A stretch of DNA of 64,000 bases from Bacillus crepusculi (GCF_014764715.1 NZ_JACXXE010000002.1:310001-374000), one strand, 5' to 3'; counted from the first letter of the stretch, positions 50,317 to 59,803 are shown. The notes: generated by a model from the sequence alone, not told the origin. A program made the numbers and translations.

Positions 50317-50889
50317 TTGAAAAAATTAATCACAATGCCGTTTCTAGTATTGCTTCTAGGTGTAGTGCTCACAGCATGCGGCACAACAAATCAATCAAGC
50401 GATAACAATAAGGATAACAGCAAAAAAGAAACAACTGAAGCGTCTGATCAAAACAAAGAAAATGCATCTGACGAAAAAAAGGAAGATCAGTCTGCAAGTG
50501 AAAAGGCAGATGATCCAAGCAAGGAAACGACTGCTAAAACAGAAGACCAAGCAGGTCAATCAGATGAAGATGCAAAAGAAAGCTCAAGTAAAGAAATCAC
50601 AAAAGAAGAACCTGCAAAGGATCAATCAAAAGCTGAGTCTAAAACAAAGAAAGAATCAACAACAAATAAGAAAAATGAAGTCACCAAAGAAGGCACATAT
50701 GTCGGTTTGGCTGATGGACATACAATTGCTGTCAATATTGATGGAAAAGAAGTAGCCATTCAATTCGGAAATACATTTTCTAAACAAGTAAACAGCTTAA
50801 AAGAAGAATCAAAAGTGAAAGTCACCTATACAAAAGATGCAAACGGAACACTTCGATTGAAAACGATCGAATCCGTAAAAGCAAAATAA
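50317..50889 (+). CDS. LytA-like lipoprotein with long charged linker
   Basis: 190 residues. The lipoprotein signal (MKKLITMPFLVLLLGVVLTAC, Cys21) is nearly identical to that of the upstream LytA. It is followed by a ~105-residue, low-complexity linker of Lys, Glu, Asp, Ser, Thr and Gln, then a ~60-residue LytA-type domain (GTYVGLADGHTIAVNIDG, VKVTYTKDANG). It therefore looks like LytA with a spacer that could carry the domain through the wall. The start is TTG 50317 with GAGGTG at six bases, as in lytA. It has its own promoter and terminator, next to the second amidase. Confidence 0.8.
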   Translation: MKKLITMPFLVLLLGVVLTACGTTNQSSDNNKDNSKKETTEASDQNKENASDEKKEDQSASEKADDPSKETTAKTEDQAGQSDEDAKESSSKEITKEEPAKDQSKAESKTKKESTTNKKNEVTKEGTYVGLADGHTIAVNIDGKEVAIQFGNTFSKQVNSLKEESKVKVTYTKDANGTLRLKTIESVKAK

Positions 50890-50902
50890 AGAAGTGACCC
50901 GT

Positions 50903-50929
50903 AGACCCGCACAATTGCGGGTCTTTTTT
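50903..50929 (+). terminator. Terminator of the second lytA-like gene
   Basis: AGACCCGCA and TGCGGGTCT form a perfect stem followed by TTTTTT. Confidence 0.9.
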
Positions 50930-50967
50930 ACGTTTAAAAGGGCATAACTTGATATAAGTGCACATTC

Positions 50968-51030
50968 TTAACACACTTTTACAAGACTTAACAGCGCATT
51001 TACATTTGCTTAATGTTGCTCTGATAAACT
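50968..51030 (+). promoter_or_regulatory. PhoP-type repeat array and promoter of tuaA
   Basis: TTAACA (50968), TTTACA (50978), TTAACA (50988), TTTACA (50999) and TTAATG (51010) recur every 10-11 bases on one helix face, the layout of a PhoP-activated promoter. A weak -10 (TAAACT, 51025-51030) follows with no good -35, as expected for activator dependence. In B. subtilis the tua operon is switched on by PhoP at low phosphate. Confidence 0.7.
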
Positions 51031-51088
51031 GACTTTCATAGAACATCTCTTTACACAACAACTACTTTGAATGGTGAGGTGCAGGTCA

Positions 51089-51748
51089 GTGAGTGCAGAG
51101 AAAGCGATGAATCTTTATAGAGAATATGAAGTGAGACGAAACCACTCTTTTGCCTTAACAGAACATATGGTTCGTTATTTATTTGCAAAACGTTTCATAG
51201 ATATAGTGTTCTCGTTCATCGGATTGATGTTGAGTACACCAATCATTTTGCTGTTTGCCCTTTTGATTAAGTTAGAAACACCGGGGCCAGCCTTTTATAT
51301 GCAGGAAAGGGTGGGGAAAGATGGTGTTTACTTTCAATTATGGAAGCTCAGATCGATGAGAACTGACGCAGAGAGCGGAGGAGCAAAATGGGCACAAAAA
51401 AATGACCCGCGTATCACCAAAGTGGGGGCATTCATCCGTAAAACAAGAATTGATGAACTCCCGCAATTTATCAACGTGTTAAAAGGAGAAATGAGCATCG
51501 TAGGTCCGCGGCCGGAAAGACCAATGTTTACCGCAGAATTTAACCGTACGATTCCAGGCTTTACAAAAAGACTGGCGGTGAAGCCAGGGCTGACAGGTCT
51601 TGCTCAAGTAAATGGTGGATATGAAATGAGTCCAAGTGAAAAGTTATCACACGACTTACAGTATATTCAAAACTTGACATTTTCTCTCGACACGAAGATT
51701 ATGGTAAAAACGTTAAAAGTCATCATGACTGGTGACGGAGCCAGATAA
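51089..51748 (+). CDS. tuaA: Teichuronic acid initiating sugar-phosphate transferase TuaA
   Basis: 219 residues (216 in B. subtilis). It is a polyprenyl-phosphate hexose-1-phosphate transferase that loads the first sugar (GalNAc-1-P in B. subtilis) on undecaprenyl phosphate. One membrane segment (about 31-51, [20 protein letters not shown]) is followed by the catalytic region [39 protein letters not shown] and VGPRPERP, all family signatures. The frame opens at ATG 51071; the GTG at 51089 with GAGGTG seven bases upstream gives the usual length, so the exact start is uncertain. It begins the tua operon. Confidence 0.9.
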   Translation: MSAEKAMNLYREYEVRRNHSFALTEHMVRYLFAKRFIDIVFSFIGLMLSTPIILLFALLIKLETPGPAFYMQERVGKDGVYFQLWKLRSMRTDAESGGAKWAQKNDPRITKVGAFIRKTRIDELPQFINVLKGEMSIVGPRPERPMFTAEFNRTIPGFTKRLAVKPGLTGLAQVNGGYEMSPSEKLSHDLQYIQNLTFSLDTKIMVKTLKVIMTGDGAR

Positions 51749-51766
51749 GTAAAGTAGGGAAGAGAA

Positions 51767-53218
51767 ATGGCAAGTATGAAAAATCGCATGCTAGGCGGGG
51801 CAAAATGGACAAGCTTGTCCGCATTGATCATTACCATTATCCAAATTGCGCAATTTGCTTTTTTAGGAAATGTGATGTCACTCAAAGAGTTTGGACTCGT
51901 TGGCATGATCACCACTGTTACAATATTTACGCAGATTTTACTTGATCTAGGCATCGGTGCAGCGATCATTCAAAAGGAACAAACAACAGATCGTCAATTA
52001 TCTACATTATATTGGATCAACTTGCTCACAGGGATTGTCTTGTTTTGTTTACTCATCCTAGTAAGTCCGATGATTGCCGCCTTTTATGACCGTCCTGAAC
52101 TAGAGGGTCTGCTCAAGCTATTGTCGATCATGTTTCTCATTGCTCCAATTGGCCAGCAATATCAATATATGATGCAAAAGGACTTAGCCTTTAAAACATT
52201 AAGTACCATTGAAGCCATTGCGACCATCATGTCGCTGCTCGTTTTACTCGCTTTCGCTTTTTTCATCAATCCGATTGTTGCTTATGTCATCTCTCAAGTG
52301 TTGTTGCAATCCGGAAAAGGGCTCATGTATGCAGCAGCTTATTGGAAAAAGTGGCGTCCCGCACCCGTTTTTGCATTAGGAGAAGTGAAAGAATTTTTCT
52401 CATTCGGTGCTTTCCAGCTGGCATCAAGGCTCGTCAATCGAGCAGGGTCGAACATTGACATGATTTTAATCGGTCGATTTCTTGGAGCGGAGGCGTTAGG
52501 TGTTTACAGCTTGGCTTATCAAATTGTGACGATCCCCGTGCTGAAAATTAATCCGATTGTGACAAGAGTGGCTTTTCCAGTTTTCGCAAAAAGTCAGCGT
52601 GATCACTCCATGCTCCGCGAGGGCTTCCTAAGTATGACGAATATGCTCGCCTTAATTAGCTTTCCGTTATTAATCGGCCTTGCTGCCGTATCAGATAGCT
52701 TTATAGAAGTAGTGTTTGGAGAGAAATGGCTCGTATCCGTTCCGGTTCTTAATATCTTGTGCATTGTCGGCCTTCTGCGTGTGCTGATGAATCCAAACGG
52801 ATCAATACTCCTTGCAAAAGGGAGAGCAGATTTAGCCTTTTATTGGGATACAGGGATGCTCATCGTATATGGATGCGCATTGTATGTAGCCGTCAGCACA
52901 GGCAGTCTGCTCACGGTGGCTTGGATTTACTCAGGTGTCAGCCTGCTGAACTTCATTGTTGGCAGATGGCTCATGGCCTACGTCATTCAGCTTGATATGA
53001 AAGTGTATCTAAGATCACTTGGAAAGCCTGCTGTCATGACGCTGCTCATGGCCGTCTGTGCGGTAGCTTTACATCAAGGGATGAAGCGGACGTCAGCAGA
53101 TATGTCACTTCAATTACTATTGACTGTTTGTTTCAGTGCTGCTTTGTATGGTCTGATGCTCATCAAAATGTATCCACAGGTTGCAGGTAAATTATTGAGA
53201 AGAGGTCGTTCGTCATGA
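51767..53218 (+). CDS. tuaB: Teichuronic acid flippase TuaB (Wzx-like)
   Basis: 483 residues, the B. subtilis TuaB length, with about twelve to fourteen membrane helices; polysaccharide-transport (MVF/MATE-like) family. It moves the lipid-linked repeat unit across the membrane for polymerisation by TuaE. The family start GGAKWTSLSALIITIIQIAQF and the central FFSFGAFQLASRLVNRAGSNID fit. It overlaps tuaC by four bases. Confidence 0.92.
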   Translation: MASMKNRMLGGAKWTSLSALIITIIQIAQFAFLGNVMSLKEFGLVGMITTVTIFTQILLDLGIGAAIIQKEQTTDRQLSTLYWINLLTGIVLFCLLILVSPMIAAFYDRPELEGLLKLLSIMFLIAPIGQQYQYMMQKDLAFKTLSTIEAIATIMSLLVLLAFAFFINPIVAYVISQVLLQSGKGLMYAAAYWKKWRPAPVFALGEVKEFFSFGAFQLASRLVNRAGSNIDMILIGRFLGAEALGVYSLAYQIVTIPVLKINPIVTRVAFPVFAKSQRDHSMLREGFLSMTNMLALISFPLLIGLAAVSDSFIEVVFGEKWLVSVPVLNILCIVGLLRVLMNPNGSILLAKGRADLAFYWDTGMLIVYGCALYVAVSTGSLLTVAWIYSGVSLLNFIVGRWLMAYVIQLDMKVYLRSLGKPAVMTLLMAVCAVALHQGMKRTSADMSLQLLLTVCFSAALYGLMLIKMYPQVAGKLLRRGRSS

Positions 53219-54399
53219 AGGTGCTATGGCTGACAAGTGTATATCCTAGTGAAAAACATCCGAGTGAGGGTGTCTTTCACGAAACACAAGTGCAGGAGTT
53301 GATCAAACAAGGAGTTGAAGTGACTGTCATTTGTCCCAATCCAGTGAACCCGCCCGTCTTGCGGATGCTAAAGGCATCTTACCGGCAGAAAAAAAACCTT
53401 CCCGAACAGGAAGTGCGATGCGGAGTGCCAGTTTACAGGCCGCCCTATACAGCGCTCCCCGGACAGCTGAAATGGGCACAGCCGAGTAAACGAATAGCGG
53501 CTTCTGTTCTCTGCGCAATGCGGCGTCATCAGCTATCACCAGATTTTATCCATGCGCACTTTGCCATGCCGTCTGGCGGAGCGGCGGCTGTCATTCAAAA
53601 AGAAGCGCATATCCCGTATCTTTTGACCTTACACGGCAGTGATGTGAACGTGTATCCGAGTTATAGCAAAGGAGCTTTCACAGCCTTTGAAACAGCGGTG
53701 AAACAGGCATCTGCTGTTCTGACTGTGAGTGAGGAACTGGCAAAAAAGACAAATGACATGACAAAGGTGGACGCGCAATTTCTCCCGCTTGGTATTCCGC
53801 TCCAGTCATTTTCTAAAACGGAAGAAGATCCAGAAGTCATCAGAAAGCAGTTAGGCTTACCACTTCATGACAAGCTCGTTGTGTTTGTTGGTCGTTTAGT
53901 CAAAGAGAAGGGCCTACTTGAATTAGCTGATGCTGTCAGTGGGATGGATGGTGTGAAAGCGGTCTTTGTCGGAAAAGGCCCTCTTGCAAAGGAACTAACT
54001 GAACGAGCCGGGGAATCACTTTTACTTCCAGGACAGGTGCCAAATGATCAGGTGAAAGACTACTTAATGGCAGCCGACCTGTTTGCACTTCCTTCCTATA
54101 GTGAAGGAATGCCGACCGTCGTCCTTGAGGCGCTTGCTTTAAAAGTACCTGTCATTGCGACACGAGTTGGTGGTCTCCCATCCTTATTTTCTACTTATCA
54201 ACATCTGCTCATTGAACCGCGTTCAACGAGTCAGCTAAAAGAGGCGATTCACGCGTGTCTTTATGAAAACAAATGGAATGAGCAAGTGAAGAACGAGCTT
54301 TATGAAAGGGTTCATACTGAATATTCATCAACAAATAATGCGAAGCATCTCATTCGGCAATATGAAAAGGTGCTCAATGAATCAACATCCATCGTTTAA
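53215..54399 (+). CDS. tuaC: Glycosyltransferase TuaC (GT4)
   Basis: 394 residues (389 in B. subtilis). GT-B fold, family 4: N-terminal WLTSVYPSEKHPSEGVFHETQ, the His-containing LTLHGSDVNVYPSYSKG, then FVGRLVKEKGL and the donor-side LFALPSYSEGMPTVVLEALALKVPV with the E-x7-E motif. It adds a sugar to the growing teichuronic acid repeat in the cytoplasm. It is translationally coupled to tuaB (ATGA). Confidence 0.91.
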   Translation: MKVLWLTSVYPSEKHPSEGVFHETQVQELIKQGVEVTVICPNPVNPPVLRMLKASYRQKKNLPEQEVRCGVPVYRPPYTALPGQLKWAQPSKRIAASVLCAMRRHQLSPDFIHAHFAMPSGGAAAVIQKEAHIPYLLTLHGSDVNVYPSYSKGAFTAFETAVKQASAVLTVSEELAKKTNDMTKVDAQFLPLGIPLQSFSKTEEDPEVIRKQLGLPLHDKLVVFVGRLVKEKGLLELADAVSGMDGVKAVFVGKGPLAKELTERAGESLLLPGQVPNDQVKDYLMAADLFALPSYSEGMPTVVLEALALKVPVIATRVGGLPSLFSTYQHLLIEPRSTSQLKEAIHACLYENKWNEQVKNELYERVHTEYSSTNNAKHLIRQYEKVLNESTSIV

Positions 54400-54478
54400 A
54401 CAGGATGAAATGTGCAAAGAATGATAGATAGATAAACAGCTTGGAACGGACAATATGCTTTTACTGAGAGGATGAAAA

Positions 54479-55816
54479 ATGTTGAAGAAAATTGCTGTGA
54501 TTGGAACAGGGTATGTCGGGTTAGTATCGGGTACTTGTTTTGCTGATATCGGAAATCGCGTCATCTGCTGTGACATCGATGAATCAAAAATCAACAGCTT
54601 AAAAAGTGGTGTCGTTCCCATTTATGAACCGGGGTTAAAGGAATTGATTGAAAAGAATACAGAAGAAGGAAGACTGTGTTTTACAACCAATATTCCTGCC
54701 GCAATCCGTGAATCAGAAATTATCTATATTGCCGTAGGAACACCGATGACACCGCAGGGGGAAGCGGATTTAACGTTCGTAAAAGCCGTCGCTCAAACGA
54801 TCGGTGAACATCTAAATGGCTATAAAATCATCGTCAATAAAAGCACAGTACCCGTTGGAACAGGGCGTCTTGTTCAAGCCATTGTCGAAAAAGCGTCACG
54901 TAGTAAATATCCCTTTGACGTCGTATCGAATCCGGAGTTCCTCAGAGAAGGCTCTGCGATTCAAGACACGATGAATATGGAGCGAGCGGTAATTGGCTCG
55001 ACAAGCACCTATGCATCGACCATCATCAAAAAATTGCATGATCCGTTTCAAACAGAGATTGTAGAAACCAACTTAGAAAGTGCAGAAATGATTAAGTATG
55101 CGGCAAATGCCATGCTTGCCACAAAAATCTCCTTCATCAATGACATTGCGAATATTTGCGAGCGAGTGGGTGCTGATGTCGAAAAGGTCAGCGAAGGCGT
55201 TGGATTAGACAGCCGCATCGGGCATAAATTTTTAAAAGCGGGCATTGGATTTGGGGGCTCTTGTTTCCCAAAAGATACGATGGCTCTTCTCAAAATTGCC
55301 GAAACAGCTGGCTACCGGTTCAAGCTGATCGAATCCGTGATTGAAACGAACAACAACCAACGAGCCCACCTTGTCAGCAAGCTCATGAGTGTGTTCGGTG
55401 ATATTAAAGGAAAAACCATTTCTGTCTTAGGTCTCGCATTTAAACCGAACACAAATGATATGCGTTCTGCGCCGGCTTTAGATATTATCCCGATGCTAAG
55501 AGAGCTAGGTGCATTTGTGAAAGCCTATGATCCGGTTGCTTATGTAGAAGCGGAAAGAGAGCTTGGTACGCAGGCGATCTTCAGCAACGATCTCTATGAA
55601 ACAGTGAAAGATACAGATGCTTGTCTCATCCTAACAGAATGGGATGACGTACAGAGAATGGATAAGGAACAAATCAAGCAGCTGCTTCGCTCACCCATTT
55701 TAATTGATGGAAGGAATTTGTTTGATCCAGCAGAAATGAAAGAGAGAGGATTTATTTACCAGTCTATCGGCCGCCCAGGCGTATGGGAAACAGAATTGGT
55801 ATCGAAGGCACAATAA
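54479..55816 (+). CDS. tuaD: UDP-glucose 6-dehydrogenase TuaD
   Basis: 445 residues (about 461 in B. subtilis). It oxidises UDP-glucose (from GtaB) to UDP-glucuronate, the acidic building block of teichuronic acid, with two NAD+. The NAD motif IAVIGTGYVGLVSG, the substrate region VVSNPEFLREGSAI, the catalytic Cys262 in FGGSCFPKD and the late GLAFKPNTNDMRSAPAL are all present. Start ATG 54479 follows GAGAGGA, about 80 bases after tuaC. Confidence 0.94.
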   Translation: MLKKIAVIGTGYVGLVSGTCFADIGNRVICCDIDESKINSLKSGVVPIYEPGLKELIEKNTEEGRLCFTTNIPAAIRESEIIYIAVGTPMTPQGEADLTFVKAVAQTIGEHLNGYKIIVNKSTVPVGTGRLVQAIVEKASRSKYPFDVVSNPEFLREGSAIQDTMNMERAVIGSTSTYASTIIKKLHDPFQTEIVETNLESAEMIKYAANAMLATKISFINDIANICERVGADVEKVSEGVGLDSRIGHKFLKAGIGFGGSCFPKDTMALLKIAETAGYRFKLIESVIETNNNQRAHLVSKLMSVFGDIKGKTISVLGLAFKPNTNDMRSAPALDIIPMLRELGAFVKAYDPVAYVEAERELGTQAIFSNDLYETVKDTDACLILTEWDDVQRMDKEQIKQLLRSPILIDGRNLFDPAEMKERGFIYQSIGRPGVWETELVSKAQ

Positions 55817-55830
55817 TAGGGGGAACTTGG

Positions 55831-56760
55831 ATGAAAAAAGTATTGGTTACTGGGGGAAGCGGATTTATTGGGTCACATACGGTAGAGGCTTTACTAGAAA
55901 AAGGCTATGAGCCCATCGTTCTTGATAACTTTTCAACTGGATCTCGGGAAAATATTGCCCATCTTCCCGTTCGATGCATTGAGGCAGATGTCACAAAGTC
56001 AGAAACGGTTGAGCTGATCAAACAATTGGCACCGGATTATATCATTCATCTTGCAGCGCAAGTGAGTGTAGCCGTGTCGGTTCAAAATTTCGTTTATGAC
56101 GAAGAGGTCAATATTAAAGGGTCCCTGCACGTCTTAAAAGCAGCGGCTGAAACCGGGGTGGAGAAAGTGGTGTTTGCTTCTTCAGCTGCTGTCTATGGAG
56201 ACCCGGTTTATCTACCAGTAGACACCGTTCATCCACTACAGCCCGGTTCACCTTATGGCTTAGCAAAACTGACAGTAGAGCGATATTTAGAATTGTCAAA
56301 ATCACTCTACGATGTGGACTATTGTATTCTCAGGTACAGCAATGTCTATGGTCCGCGTCAAGATGCACTTGGAGAAGGCGGAGTGGTCTCTATTTTCTCT
56401 GATAAGCTTGCAAAGCATGAAGCACCTTTCATTTTCGGAGACGGGGAACAAACAAGAGATTTCATCTATGTAGGGGATCTAGCAGCAGCGAATGTCGCGG
56501 CTTTAACAGCCCAATCAAACGTTTGTTTAAATATCTCGTGTGGTGATTCCATCACTGTGAATGAGCTGTTTCAAACGATGAAGCGAGTGACGAGATCACA
56601 TCTTGAACCGATTTATAAGCCGCGGCGTGCAGGAGATATCGTGCATAGCACATTGGCAAATGAGGAAACAAAACAAGTCTTAGCATGGGAGCCTGTCGTG
56701 ACTTTACAGGAAGGTTTGGCTCGTACCATTTCCTACTATCAACAGGAAGTAAAGGCTTAA
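55831..56760 (+). CDS. NAD-dependent nucleotide-sugar 4-epimerase (GalE-like) inside the tua operon
   Basis: 309-residue extended short-chain dehydrogenase. The NAD motif VTGGSGFIGSHTVEALLEKG, catalytic Ser/Thr in FASSAAVYGDP, YxxxK at SPYGLAKLTVERY, and the late RDFIYVGDLA with PRRAGDI are those of UDP-hexose 4-epimerases, including UDP-glucuronate and UDP-GlcNAc types. ATG 55831 follows ATAGGGGG; a longer frame into tuaD is rejected. I recall no epimerase in the B. subtilis tuaABCDEFGH operon, so it is an insertion between tuaD and tuaE. It may supply UDP-galacturonate from TuaD's product or UDP-GalNAc for TuaA. Which one is not decided by sequence alone. Confidence 0.85.
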   Translation: MKKVLVTGGSGFIGSHTVEALLEKGYEPIVLDNFSTGSRENIAHLPVRCIEADVTKSETVELIKQLAPDYIIHLAAQVSVAVSVQNFVYDEEVNIKGSLHVLKAAAETGVEKVVFASSAAVYGDPVYLPVDTVHPLQPGSPYGLAKLTVERYLELSKSLYDVDYCILRYSNVYGPRQDALGEGGVVSIFSDKLAKHEAPFIFGDGEQTRDFIYVGDLAAANVAALTAQSNVCLNISCGDSITVNELFQTMKRVTRSHLEPIYKPRRAGDIVHSTLANEETKQVLAWEPVVTLQEGLARTISYYQQEVKA

Positions 56761-56799
56761 TCCCTCAAATCGGATGGATGGCTTAGGAGGAAAATGGGT

Positions 56800-58257
56800 A
56801 TGAGTGTGAAACAAACAGCATGGCAAATCATGATCGGATGTATTTTGTTTGCAGCAGGGATAGGGCTTCTACAACTAGCATCAACGCAGCCCCTTGGGTT
56901 AAAGAAGATGGTGGCAATTCCGTTACTGCTTGTGGTACTCACAGCAGCTCTCGTGTTGATGAAGCTATATATGAATGGTGATCAAGTATTCATGTCAGCC
57001 ATTTACCTTTTCATTGCATTGACCTTTCTCAATAACGCTTTCTTTTCAATTAGTGTTGGGTTCTTTAGTCTTTTCCTCTACCGTATCATGCTCATTGCCG
57101 TCTTTGCTTTATTCATATGGCGGATGAGAGATAAGGGGACGTACATATTGCAGTGGCAGCAGATTCGTGTAAAAGGCATTCTCGCTTTTTTTGCTGCTTG
57201 GTTTCTTTACGGGCTCATCTCACTGCTTTGGGCTCATTCGGTCACAGACGGTCTGAAATATATGTCCCTGCTTGCGATGGGAATGGGATTTGTCTTTCTT
57301 GTGGTCATGTACATTCAACGAATGGATCAGCTTGTCACCTTTTATAGCATTTGGCTGGTCATGACTGTTTTTGTAATGGGGATTGGGTTCTATAATCACT
57401 TTACCTTGAACCATTTACCGAATACTTCATTATATCTTGGGCCAGCGTATAAACAGCACTATCCTACATCTGTCTTTTTTAATCAAAATGACTTTGCGAC
57501 GTTTTTATCGATTAGCTTTTTCTTGTATCTAGCGTGCATGCGTCAAATGAAAAATGGTTATATCAAAGCGTTTGGATTATTAGGCGCAATCTCAGCGCTG
57601 TATCTCATTTTGTTAACAGAATCCCGCGCCAGTCTGCTTGGCATATTTGCGGGAGTGGCTATTTATGTGTGGCTACTGATGCCGCGCTTTCTCAAAAAAT
57701 GGTCACTCATCGCAGCAGGCGGACTTGGTATCATCTGTATCGCTATCTTTTCAGCCAAGATCTATTCGGTCTTTTATGACTTGTTTCTCGCTTCTCAGGT
57801 TGCGCATTCTTTTAGTGAACCACTCCCGTCCAATATTGCGAGAGCGAATTTGATTAAAAATGCATGGCATTTCTTTACGAATTCATACGGCTTCGGGGTT
57901 GGGGCAGGGAATGTATCTTACTACTTAGCCCACTTTTCAATCTTTGATACAGATCAAGTCGTTGAAGTGCACAATTGGCTGCTAGAGGTGATGACGAATT
58001 TCGGCTTTGCGGTCATGCTAGGTTATATCTCGGTGTACGCCTATCTCATGTTCACACTGTACAAACAATACCAATGGGCTGACACAAGATCAGCAAAAAT
58101 GATCATTGAAGGTTTGTTTGCTGCCATGCTGAGCTTTCTTGTCTCAAGTATCAGTCCTAGTTCCGTCTCGAATTTATATTTCCACTGGGTATTTTTGGGG
58201 CTCGTAATCGCAGCGGTTAATATTTTGAAAAATAAACAACGTTTCAAGCCTTGGTAA
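56800..58257 (+). CDS. tuaE: Teichuronic acid polymerase TuaE (Wzy-like)
   Basis: 485 residues (488 in B. subtilis) with about twelve membrane helices and the O-antigen ligase/polymerase (Wzy_C) region: large outer loop before AFGLLGAISALYLILLTESRASLLGI, then GFGVGAGNVSYYLAHFS and VEVHNWLLEVMTNFGF. It joins exported repeat units into the polymer on the outer face. Two ATGs are possible (56794, 56800); AGGAGG is better spaced for 56800. Confidence 0.9.
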   Translation: MSVKQTAWQIMIGCILFAAGIGLLQLASTQPLGLKKMVAIPLLLVVLTAALVLMKLYMNGDQVFMSAIYLFIALTFLNNAFFSISVGFFSLFLYRIMLIAVFALFIWRMRDKGTYILQWQQIRVKGILAFFAAWFLYGLISLLWAHSVTDGLKYMSLLAMGMGFVFLVVMYIQRMDQLVTFYSIWLVMTVFVMGIGFYNHFTLNHLPNTSLYLGPAYKQHYPTSVFFNQNDFATFLSISFFLYLACMRQMKNGYIKAFGLLGAISALYLILLTESRASLLGIFAGVAIYVWLLMPRFLKKWSLIAAGGLGIICIAIFSAKIYSVFYDLFLASQVAHSFSEPLPSNIARANLIKNAWHFFTNSYGFGVGAGNVSYYLAHFSIFDTDQVVEVHNWLLEVMTNFGFAVMLGYISVYAYLMFTLYKQYQWADTRSAKMIIEGLFAAMLSFLVSSISPSSVSNLYFHWVFLGLVIAAVNILKNKQRFKPW

Positions 58258-58329
58258 ATCGTGTGTGGTACTGAACTTGTATGGCTACACTAGTGAAAAA
58301 GCAAATACGTCAATGTTGGGAGAATGTAC

Positions 58330-59007
58330 ATGTCTGGTTTCATGTTAAGAATAGGGAAGCGAATCAAAAAGTATATTGTATGGCTCGTGCTGCTGCCTGT
58401 CATCTTAGGCGCTTTTGGTTTCTTTTTTGCCAAAGGAACAGCCCAGCAGTCTAGTTACACAGCTGCTGTTACCCTCACACTTGGTAAATATGATGACGGG
58501 GTGTATAACAATATGGCAGAAGTGACATCTTTATTAAAAAGTGATGCATTTCTGAATGAAGCACTTAGTGATGTAAAGGAAGAAGAAAGGCAGGATGTGA
58601 AAAACCGCCTCATTCTCACCAATCAATCAGATACACAATTACAGCTGTCTTTCACAGATGCCGATAAGGATCGCGCTTTGGCTGTCGTGAAGCAGGTATC
58701 AGATACATTTCTAAAGCAAGATAAAGCATTATTTACAAAAAGGCAGCAGGTGATTGACAGTAGATTAAGCGCTCTTGAAGACGAATCTGTCAGCAATGAT
58801 TCCAAAGTAGATAAAGAACGATTTTTATACGAATTGGAGTCTACAAAGCTCGGAATGAAGCAGGCAAAGATTGTCGATCCAGCCCAGGTGCTTGATGAAG
58901 GGAATAAAGGCATGTCAGCGAAAAAACGGGCACTGCTTGGACTTGTCATTGGCTTTAGCATCTCGCTCATGTTTGTGGTGTTACCTGAAGTATTCAAAGA
59001 ATCTTAA
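58330..59007 (+). CDS. tuaF: Teichuronic acid chain-length/assembly protein TuaF (Wzz-like)
   Basis: 225 residues (226 in B. subtilis). The two membrane segments at the ends (about 14-34 and 203-221) flank an extracellular coiled-coil-rich region, the layout of chain-length determinants. TuaF probably sets polymer length together with TuaE. GGGAGA at 58317-58322 suits ATG 58330 better than ATG 58324. It belongs to the tua operon, 72 bases after tuaE. Confidence 0.88.
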   Translation: MSGFMLRIGKRIKKYIVWLVLLPVILGAFGFFFAKGTAQQSSYTAAVTLTLGKYDDGVYNNMAEVTSLLKSDAFLNEALSDVKEEERQDVKNRLILTNQSDTQLQLSFTDADKDRALAVVKQVSDTFLKQDKALFTKRQQVIDSRLSALEDESVSNDSKVDKERFLYELESTKLGMKQAKIVDPAQVLDEGNKGMSAKKRALLGLVIGFSISLMFVVLPEVFKES

Positions 59008-59031
59008 TGATGAACTGGAGATGAGTCTTAA

Positions 59032-59787
59032 GTGAACAATCAACCGTTAGTTTCAATCATTACACCGGCGTATAATGCGGAACGTTATTTAACGGATACA
59101 GTTCATTCCGTCCTTGCCCAAACCTATTCCAATTGGGAGCTGATCATTGCAGATGATTGTTCAACAGATGGAACAAGAAAGCTATTAGGGGAATTAAGTC
59201 AGACGGACGACAGAATCAACGTCATTTATTTAGAGGAAAATGGGGGAGCCGCTATTGCGAGAAACACTGCCATCAAACAGGCAAAAGGTCGATTTATCGC
59301 CTTTTTAGACAGCGATGATAAGTGGAAAGAGACGAAGCTCGAAAAGCAGGTAGACTTCATGCTGACAAACGATTATGCCTTTACATTTACCGCATATGAC
59401 ATCATTGCAGAAAATGGAGAACCGTTAGAAAAAACCGTCACTGCACCAGCGAGATTGAACTACAATGAAGCTTTAAAAAATACGATTATCGGCTGTTTAA
59501 CGGTGATGCTTGATCTTCAGCAAGTGGGACATGTAGAAATGCCGAACATTCGTACAAGACAGGATTTAGCCACGTGGCTATCTATTTTAAAAAGAGGATT
59601 TACTGCCTATGGAATGAGTGAGCCACTTAGTGAATATCGCATCGTTGGAAACTCGATCTCAAGTAACAAATGGAAAGCAGCGAAAAAAACGTGGTTCGTC
59701 TACCGAGAAATTGAGCAGCTTCATTTTGTGAAAGCGTCTTGGTGTTTTATGCACTATGCGACAAATGCTGTGAAGAAGCGCTTATAA
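59032..59787 (+). CDS. tuaG: Glycosyltransferase TuaG (GT2)
   Basis: 251 residues (252 in B. subtilis). Family-2 inverting glycosyltransferase, GT-A fold: VSIITPAYNAERYLTDTVHSVL, LIIADDCSTDGTRK, NGGAAIARNTAI and the DxD metal site in FIAFLDSDDKW. It adds one sugar of the teichuronic acid repeat, possibly glucuronate. The start is GTG 59032 with CTGGAGATG upstream. Confidence 0.92.
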   Translation: MNNQPLVSIITPAYNAERYLTDTVHSVLAQTYSNWELIIADDCSTDGTRKLLGELSQTDDRINVIYLEENGGAAIARNTAIKQAKGRFIAFLDSDDKWKETKLEKQVDFMLTNDYAFTFTAYDIIAENGEPLEKTVTAPARLNYNEALKNTIIGCLTVMLDLQQVGHVEMPNIRTRQDLATWLSILKRGFTAYGMSEPLSEYRIVGNSISSNKWKAAKKTWFVYREIEQLHFVKASWCFMHYATNAVKKRL

Positions 59788-59803
59788 ACAGAAGGGGAAA
59801 AAG

